From positions 2,480,001 through 2,544,000 of the forward strand of contig NZ_CP089414.1 in NCBI RefSeq assembly GCF_022394535.1: a stretch of DNA of 64,000 nucleotides. The letters are read 5' to 3'. The position numbers and the translations under genes are program-made. A model generated the notes under the pieces. It saw nothing but the letters and a program-made list of their open reading frames with translations, did not search any database and had not been told where the DNA came from. This document shows positions 60,924 to 64,000 of the stretch, piece after piece (the stretch's first letter is position 1; each line of letters starts with the position of its first letter). The stretch comes from Dyella terrae (GTDB lineage Bacteria; Pseudomonadota; Gammaproteobacteria; Xanthomonadales; Rhodanobacteraceae).

Positions 60924-62935
60924 TAGTGTCCCTTCTTCTGCAAGTAAGTAAGACGATCGCGCTCATCGGCAGGACGCATAGGAAACAACACACCGAGGTC
61001 CGCGCCCCACGCTGTCGGCAATGTGGCGACCACCGTGTTCGGTTTGGTCTTGTCGTCGTAGGTCGGCGGCCAATCACCTGGGTTCCAGTTTGCCGACTGG
61101 TGCAGGTAGCGGCGGCTAAGCCACTGCTCTTCCTGGCGGATCAGCGGGATCTCGCCCTTACCGTCATTGAGCGCGTAGGCAAGCAATTTGTCCTTGATGG
61201 AAATCAGTTCATCGGGCAGCGTCAACGCCGGCACGTCATCGGGGGACTGCGCGAATGGCACCCCTGCCCGCACCGCCAACGCATGCATGATGCGCAAGGT
61301 GATCAACTGATAGTCGCCACGCACCTGCCGCAGCGCGACCAGCGCGGCGGCCACTTGCAGCTTGACCTCACTGACGGGCCCCCTGAAGGTTTGCCGGCGG
61401 CCCGCGACCACCTTGGTCCAGGTCTGGATCTTCCAGGTGTGAGAATTCGGCGGTGGATTCAGCTCCGGATCGATCAGCCAGTCCTTGTCCAGCTTGTCCG
61501 CCTCGCGAAGCTGGTCCAGGGTGCGTTTGACGGCGGTGCTCTCCGTGGCCACCTTATCGAGATAGACCTTCAGCATCTCTTTCAACTCGCGAGACGTAGC
61601 GAAGTCGTATTTCTCTTGATCCAAGTTCTCCAAGCTGATCTCCGGCCGCGTCAGTACGCTTTGTTCCCACCCGAGCATGGAATAGCCGCCACCGAGATCC
61701 GAGTGCACGCCCGGCAGGGAAATTTCGATATACCGGCTCAGCTTGACGCGATTGAGGCAGAAGTTTTCGCGGCATTCGTCCCTTGCTGTCAGGTGCACCA
61801 CCTGGTCGGCGCAATCGTCGGACAGGTGGAGTTTGACCGGGTCGTTGTTGCCGTTGTCGGGGATGCCGATGGCTGCGACGCTTTCGTACAGGCCCACGAA
61901 GCGGATACGTAGATCGCTTTTGTTGCCGCCGCTCCAACCGTCTTTGAGGGGCAGGCCCGCCTCTCGCAGTTGGCGCGCCATGACGCCTTGATCCCCGCCG
62001 TGCAGAATCAGCGAAACCACATGGCGCGATGACGCCGCGCCGCGACTGAAGCCGAACAGGTCGAACTCGATGGCGTCGATAATGATGTTGGTGTTTCCAA
62101 GGAAGAACGCCTTGATCTCCGCCACGGCCGCTTCCACGGCTTTCTCGGCACAGGCAATCACCCCGGTGGGACCAAAGCCCGTGCCAAAGGTAAAGATGCT
62201 GTCCTTGTGATCGGCCCGCGTGCCGATGCCTTCGATATAGGCGCGACGGTAGACATAGAGTCGGCCATCCTCGCCGGTTTCTGCATCGACGAGTCGGTGC
62301 GTTTCGCGGTACAGGGTGTACAGCCGATGCACATTCGTCTCACCCCCCGCATAGCTCACATCATTCATGTTGTTCTGCTTGCGGCACGCCGCCATCAATT
62401 GATCGATGATCGCGGGATGCTTGTCGAGGCCGGCAGCCTGAGGCGAGCATTTTTCGATGGCCGCCTTGCTGTTGGGGTAGTTGTTGCCGGTGCCGTCGTC
62501 GCATAGGGCAATGCGTATCACCACGTGCACCGGATCCTCGGCGGGCGGGCGAGTAACCGCGAACGCGGCGGAGGAAACGCCGGTACCGGCGGGTGGCGCT
62601 GATATCGGCGCGGTGTTGGTGGATTCACTCAGTGCCGGTGCGCTCCGTTGGTTAGTGGCGGCATCGGCTTCGTCGTCCAAGGTTTCGCGGTTTTGCGAGG
62701 CTATCAAACGCGCGCCGCAGGTGGTGCGCATGCCTTCCACTGCCGGGGCGTAGCCAAACAGCGACGGCACACCGCCCTCAATGGGGAAAATGCCGTTGCA
62801 TTGCGGGCAGAACACCATGTGTCCCTTGCCGGCCACGCGATGCCCGTTATCAAGTCGCATCAGTGCGTAACCTTCCAGCACACGACCACCATGATCGGTG
62901 GTATCGCAACAGCCAATGATGTTTTTCTCGGCCAT
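60923..62935 (-). CDS. PAAR-Tle1-like phospholipase effector (T6SS)
   Basis: 670 residues from the ATG at 62935; a TTG at 62959 is possible. N-terminal PAAR-type domain (~1-80: NIIGCCDTTDHGGRVLEGYA, CPQCNGIFPIEGGVPSL, TTCGARLIAS) that can cap a VgrG spike, then a low-complexity linker and a DUF2235 hydrolase (IALCDDGTGNN, EGIGTRADHKDSIFTFGTG, nucleophile FGFSRGAASSRHV, FVGLYESVAAIG, GVHSDLGGGY). Such Tle1 proteins hydrolyse phospholipids in rivals. Followed by three lipoprotein genes. Confidence 0.88.
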   Translation of the reverse strand: MAEKNIIGCCDTTDHGGRVLEGYALMRLDNGHRVAGKGHMVFCPQCNGIFPIEGGVPSLFGYAPAVEGMRTTCGARLIASQNRETLDDEADAATNQRSAPALSESTNTAPISAPPAGTGVSSAAFAVTRPPAEDPVHVVIRIALCDDGTGNNYPNSKAAIEKCSPQAAGLDKHPAIIDQLMAACRKQNNMNDVSYAGGETNVHRLYTLYRETHRLVDAETGEDGRLYVYRRAYIEGIGTRADHKDSIFTFGTGFGPTGVIACAEKAVEAAVAEIKAFFLGNTNIIIDAIEFDLFGFSRGAASSRHVVSLILHGGDQGVMARQLREAGLPLKDGWSGGNKSDLRIRFVGLYESVAAIGIPDNGNNDPVKLHLSDDCADQVVHLTARDECRENFCLNRVKLSRYIEISLPGVHSDLGGGYSMLGWEQSVLTRPEISLENLDQEKYDFATSRELKEMLKVYLDKVATESTAVKRTLDQLREADKLDKDWLIDPELNPPPNSHTWKIQTWTKVVAGRRQTFRGPVSEVKLQVAAALVALRQVRGDYQLITLRIMHALAVRAGVPFAQSPDDVPALTLPDELISIKDKLLAYALNDGKGEIPLIRQEEQWLSRRYLHQSANWNPGDWPPTYDDKTKPNTVVATLPTAWGADLGVLFPMRPADERDRLTYLQKKGH

Positions 62936-63352
62936 GGAATCGCTCTTCTTGATAGACAAGAAGACGATCGGCTAACGAGCATCACGTTGTCAGTGGCACA
63001 ACGCCGCTGTTTCTTGTCAGGGGACTGCACCAACCGTTAGCCCGCGCAGGCAGCGTTTGCACGTCATGCATGCATGCATGTTTACTGTGTGCTTGCTGGG
63101 CGTTGTTGTGGATGTAGTCCTTCGTGCCGTAACACCGTACAGACGCGCTGTAGGCGTTCACCTTGTTTACGTCGAGCCATCGCCCGACATGCGTTTTTTT
63201 CGGTGCTGGCGTGAGCGGGTATGTCACTCGCACCGTCTGTTCTGGTCTTTTTCGTGGCTACGCGAGTGACCACGGCAGTTGATGCCGTGACCCGCGAGGC
63301 GCCGGTGTAACGAGCACCGATGACTCGCTAACCATAACCAACTGTTGAAGAG
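62936..63352. other. Gap upstream of the effector
   Basis: No gene supported. Contains a short ATGC tandem repeat (CATGCATGCATGCATG near 63066) and probably the effector promoter. Confidence 0.45.
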
Positions 63353-63682
63353 TTGATGATGGCCAACAGCGATCATAAGACAGGGCGACGCCCGTCTTCA
63401 CCCCCGAACGGCAACCAAGCCGTTTCACCGCACGCCCTGGGTATCCCCAGCTCTGCCCCTGCGGTTATTCCCGAGTTCGATCCCGATGCCGTTGCGAGAT
63501 GGCTCATGCGGCTGCATGAGCCCCTTCAGAAACGGGACTGGGTCGTTATCCCGTGGAATGCGCGGGATCCGCAGAGTGCCCGCGTGCTCACCGGTGAAGT
63601 GAGGATGATTCTTGAGGCAGCCGTGCTCTGCCTCGGGCAAATCAACCATCGGCGAATGCGGTCGCCGACTGCCGACGCTTAA
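63353..63682 (+). CDS. Small hypothetical protein
   Basis: 109 residues, no signal or membrane segment. DPDAVARWLMRLHEPLQKRD and RVLTGEVRMILEAAVLCLGQ form plausible helices, but I recognise no family. Divergent from the effector operon. A long inverted repeat follows the stop. Confidence 0.5.
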   Translation: MMMANSDHKTGRRPSSPPNGNQAVSPHALGIPSSAPAVIPEFDPDAVARWLMRLHEPLQKRDWVVIPWNARDPQSARVLTGEVRMILEAAVLCLGQINHRRMRSPTADA

Positions 63683-63683
63683 A

Positions 63684-63760
63684 CCCCGTCCGATGATCGG
63701 CCCCGTGGCGCATCGGCTCACGCGTCGATGCGCCACACCTTCGGGCGATCACGGACGGGG
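63684..63760. repeat. Nested inverted repeats downstream of the small gene
   Basis: Outer arms CCCCGTCCG (63684-63692) and CGGACGGGG (63752-63760), inner arms GTGGCGCATCG (63705-63715) and CGATGCGCCAC (63726-63736). No U-run, so not a standard terminator. The remaining bases to 64000 hold nothing I can support. Confidence 0.6.
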
Positions 63761-64000
63761 CACACGGCATTCCCTGACACGGATCACACGCTGATCCATG
63801 GTGCTGCAAACGGAATTTGATATGGAGCGCGAGCAACGCAAGCACGAACCCCGCGGGCTCGGTGTGCTGTGAACCCACGAACCAGCGCGATCAACACGAC
63901 GGCGCCTTAGCGCGCCGCCGGTCGATGTGCCTTCTGCATGTTGTCGGTGCTATGAAAAGACCTGGCGATTCACCATCCACTCAACACGACTTTCCCAATC

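Overview
GC-rich chromosomal segment of a gammaproteobacterium of the Xanthomonadales, most likely Rhodanobacteraceae (Dyella/Luteibacter/Rhodanobacter-like). The basis is gene content and order: arginase, a birA-coaX pair that overlaps by 4 bp, a PhoPQ-type two-component pair with a small PepSY-like gene, dusA, a ferredoxin-NADP reductase and a DUF885 peptidase. No rRNA gene or other decisive taxonomic marker is present.

Layout. 1-11.2 kb is core chromosome: arginase (cut by the window edge), a periplasmic rhodanese, a frameshifted zincin-like effector plus secreted partner bracketed by inverted 21-bp repeats, tRNA-Thr(TGT), a SPOR protein, coaX, birA, mtfA, phoQ/phoP and dusA. About 11.23-44.05 kb is a genomic island of roughly 32.8 kb integrated in the 5' end of dusA. 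A tyrosine recombinase sits next to the repaired dusA at the left end, and the displaced original dusA start lies at 44024-44122 on the right. 44.4-64 kb is chromosome again with some accessory loci: fpr, an SDR/LysR pair, a kinase-like protein, DUF885, a frameshifted hemolysin III, a universal stress protein, TonB, a cysteine dioxygenase-like protein with an FAD-dependent partner, an exported ubiquitin, and a PAAR-phospholipase effector with three lipoprotein genes behind it.

The island has three parts. (a) 11.4-19.2 kb: integrase, two small paralogous proteins, an AT-rich GGTAAT repeat region, a short Rhs protein with a lipase-like tip plus a lipoprotein, and a HicAB/AbiU2-like defence module. 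(b) 19.4-30 kb: a RiPP-type operon on the minus strand. It encodes a 54-residue precursor with a GA/AG leader end, an ATP-grasp ligase, a secreted ChaN/TIKI-like protein, a TonB-C-like lipoprotein, an HlyD adaptor, a C39 peptidase/ABC exporter, two glycosyltransferases (GT60-like and GT2) and an upstream galE. I read it as a possibly glycosylated graspetide-like secreted peptide. (c) 30.9-43.9 kb: an array of small minus-strand genes. Almost every one is separated from the next by one copy of a hairpin, GTCCGCTTCGGGTCGGAAGCGGAC, always in the same orientation. This looks like a gene-cassette array without a visible integron integrase. An IS30 element and an IS30-derived miniature element interrupt hairpins between GGGT and a repeated GT, an older IS30 copy has a half-site at one end, and an IS110-family element splits another hairpin.

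Main points for follow-up: the exported near-eukaryotic ubiquitin (56540-56863), the RiPP locus with its unannotated precursor (27885-28049), the hairpin cassette array, and the tandem immunity-like lipoproteins broken at G7 tracts.
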